A stretch of DNA of 24,454 nucleotides from Nitrospinota bacterium (lineage in GTDB: Bacteria > JAUXIQ01), in NCBI GenBank assembly GCA_030620925.1, contig JAUXIQ010000002.1, forward strand, positions 1 through 24,454, read 5' to 3'. Numbering within the stretch: the first letter of the stretch is position 1; the number at the start of each line of letters is the position of its first letter. Positions 23,728 through 24,454 of this stretch are shown here, in pieces. Below the pieces are notes generated by a model. That model saw nothing but the letters and a program-made list of their open reading frames with translations, did not search any database and was not told where the DNA came from. The position numbers and the translations under genes were made by a program.

Positions 23728-23898
23728 CTAAACCTCCTTGTCTGCTTCGAAAAAAGAATAGATACACTCTACGTCAGAGCACCCCCAGGTAATACCGTTC
23801 TGTTTGGGTTCTCCGTGAAGGGGTTTTCCACACGTATCGCAGGTTAGGAGTGCGAGGGCCCTCTCCGCCTTGTCAAAATCTTCGTAGAAATCTGCCAT
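23728..23898 (-). CDS. Small zinc-ribbon-like protein
   Basis: A 56-residue open frame below usual length cut-offs but with an excellent AAGGAGGAG ribosome binding site. It reads MADFYEDFDKAERALALLTC, then CDTCGKPLHGEPK and GITWGCSDVECIY. The cysteines at 20, 23, 40 and 45 (CxxC and CxxxxC) could bind one zinc ion. It starts 3 bp after the upstream stop, and its stop lies inside the ribosome binding region of the lipoprotein gene. A regulator, adaptor or nucleic-acid binder is possible; function unknown. Confidence 0.7.
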   Translation of the reverse strand: MADFYEDFDKAERALALLTCDTCGKPLHGEPKQNGITWGCSDVECIYSFFEADKEV

Positions 23899-23901
23899 GG
23901 T

Positions 23902-24123
23902 TTACTCCTCCTTAAAATTACATTCATTGTCATAAATCCCTTTATAGTCCGGCCGGCCTATGCTCGGGTCGTTGCTTTCTTTCCGTAGCCGGACCATTTC
24001 ACAGTAGTTTTGCCGGGTATGCTTGGCTATTTCTGCCGGGGTGGGGGACGTCCTCTCTGCCCTAATCCCCACCCCTATGCAAAAACATAGGGCGAACAGT
24101 ACGAGTTTTTCCGTGAGGTTCAT
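23902..24123 (-). CDS. Small exported protein with signal peptide
   Basis: A 73-residue protein with an N-terminal hydrophobic stretch (MNLTEKLVLFALCFCIGVGI) ending near RAERT, a likely signal peptide or anchor. The mature part has NYCEMVRLRKE and GRPDYKGIYDNEC, with two cysteines that could form a disulfide in the periplasm; this pattern recalls small proteins from other phage lysis regions. Its ATG overlaps the stop of the pentapeptide gene (ATGA), with a GGGG-rich ribosome binding site. Function unknown. Confidence 0.65.
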   Translation of the reverse strand: MNLTEKLVLFALCFCIGVGIRAERTSPTPAEIAKHTRQNYCEMVRLRKESNDPSIGRPDYKGIYDNECNFKEE

Positions 24124-24454
24124 ATCCCCCCCATTTCCCCAACTCTATGAAACTGGTTAACATAATCTCTAATCGCCGAGAGTATGGCCTTTTCCTCGTC
24201 CGTGACGTCTTCCGCGTGCTTCAAAAGGCTGGCGAAATGATATCCAATTTGTCTCCGTTGTTTCAGGTCAGTTTTCATCTTTAAAGAACCGCACCAAAGC
24301 GGCAAACTTGAAAAGTCAAGGTTCGCCCGGGTCAGGTCCGCCCGGGTCAGGTTCGCCCCGGTCAGGTTCGCCCGGGTCAGGTTCGCCCAGGTCAGGTCCG
24401 CCCGGGTCAGGTCCGCCCGGGTCAGGTCCGCCCAGGTCAGGTCCGCCCGGGTCA
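24120..24454 (-). CDS. Pentapeptide-repeat protein, C-terminal part (cut by window edge)
   Basis: The frame stays open from the right edge to the TGA at 24120-24122. Entering from the edge it encodes about nine pentapeptides of the A(D/N)LxR type (LTRAD, LTWAD, LTRAN, LTGAN), which build a right-handed quadrilateral beta-helix. It then passes to a distinct C-terminal module: LDFSSLPLWCGSLKMKTDLK, QIGYHFASLLKHAEDV and VNQFHRVGEMGGI, a tail I associate with phage pentapeptide proteins. The ATG at 24278 is therefore an internal methionine, not a gene start. Pentapeptide proteins such as Qnr and MfpA mimic DNA and bind gyrase, but most phage examples have no known role. The N-terminus lies outside the window. 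Confidence 0.85.
   Translation of the reverse strand, partial: TRADLTWADLTRADLTRADLTWANLTRANLTGANLTRADLTRANLDFSSLPLWCGSLKMKTDLKQRRQIGYHFASLLKHAEDVTDEEKAILSAIRDYVNQFHRVGEMGGI
24321..24454 (-). repeat. 15-bp tandem repeat array encoding pentapeptides
   Basis: On the + strand nine consecutive 15-bp units of the form GTtCGCCCgGGTCAG fill 24321-24454 and run off the edge; the last lacks one base. Units differ at only one to three positions, several of them identical, so the array has probably expanded or been homogenised recently. There are no spacers, so it is not a CRISPR array. Confidence 0.92.

Noticed and set aside
23590-23847. An 85-residue + strand open frame past the operon end
   Set aside because: Lies opposite the lipoprotein and zinc-ribbon genes, which both have strong ribosome binding sites, and has none itself.
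24120-24305. A separate 61-residue (or 52-residue from ATG 24278) minus-strand gene
   Set aside because: Upstream bases to the window edge continue the same frame as pentapeptide repeats, and the short frame is the C-terminus of that protein.
24321-24454. CRISPR array
   Set aside because: The 15-bp units are contiguous with no spacers and translate into pentapeptide repeats.

Overview
The window is the late structural and lysis region of a tailed, contractile-tail (myovirus-type) phage or prophage, about 55% GC by eye and almost fully coding. Genes from position 80 to 23478 all lie on the + strand, mostly joined by ATGA overlaps or gaps of a few bases, as in one late transcription unit. The host cannot be named. 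A Mu-type tail with an HxH membrane-piercing spike, a GTA-type holin domain and a lipoprotein gene point to a Gram-negative bacterium. I saw no integrase, repressor, replication gene, tRNA or rRNA.

Layout: (1) 80-2924, terminase small subunit (with an FtsK-gamma-like winged helix) and GpA-type large subunit. (2) 2942-9453, a lambda-like head module: gpW-like protein, portal, an extra structural protein, ClpP-type protease with an in-frame scaffold start, decoration protein, gpE-type major capsid protein, a small protein in the FI position, FII-position connector, tail-completion protein. (3) 9468-19595, a Mu-like contractile tail: sheath, tube, assembly chaperone with a -1 frameshift extension, tape measure, DNA-circularisation protein, hub fused to a LysM-like domain, gp45-like spike, then gp46-, gp47- and gp48-like baseplate proteins. 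(4) 19607-21778, one beta-helical tailspike or fibre. (5) 21793-23478, a lysis and membrane segment: a holin-peptidase fusion, a 20-residue lysine-rich peptide and small membrane proteins in three overlapping frames.

From 23475 to the right edge the strand switches. A convergent minus-strand cassette reads leftward: a pentapeptide-repeat protein cut by the window edge, a signal-peptide protein, a small zinc-ribbon-like protein and a lipoprotein. Its last gene overlaps the end of the + strand operon by 4 bp.

Working together: the terminase packages DNA through the portal into a capsid built on the protease/scaffold; the connectors join it to a sheath-tube tail measured by the tape-measure protein; baseplate, spike and tailspike handle adsorption and puncture; the fusion protein and neighbours probably release progeny. 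The least expected elements are the holin-peptidase fusion, the FtsK-gamma-like domain in the terminase, a leader before the tail chaperone that can pair with its own ribosome binding site, and the convergent small-gene cassette.
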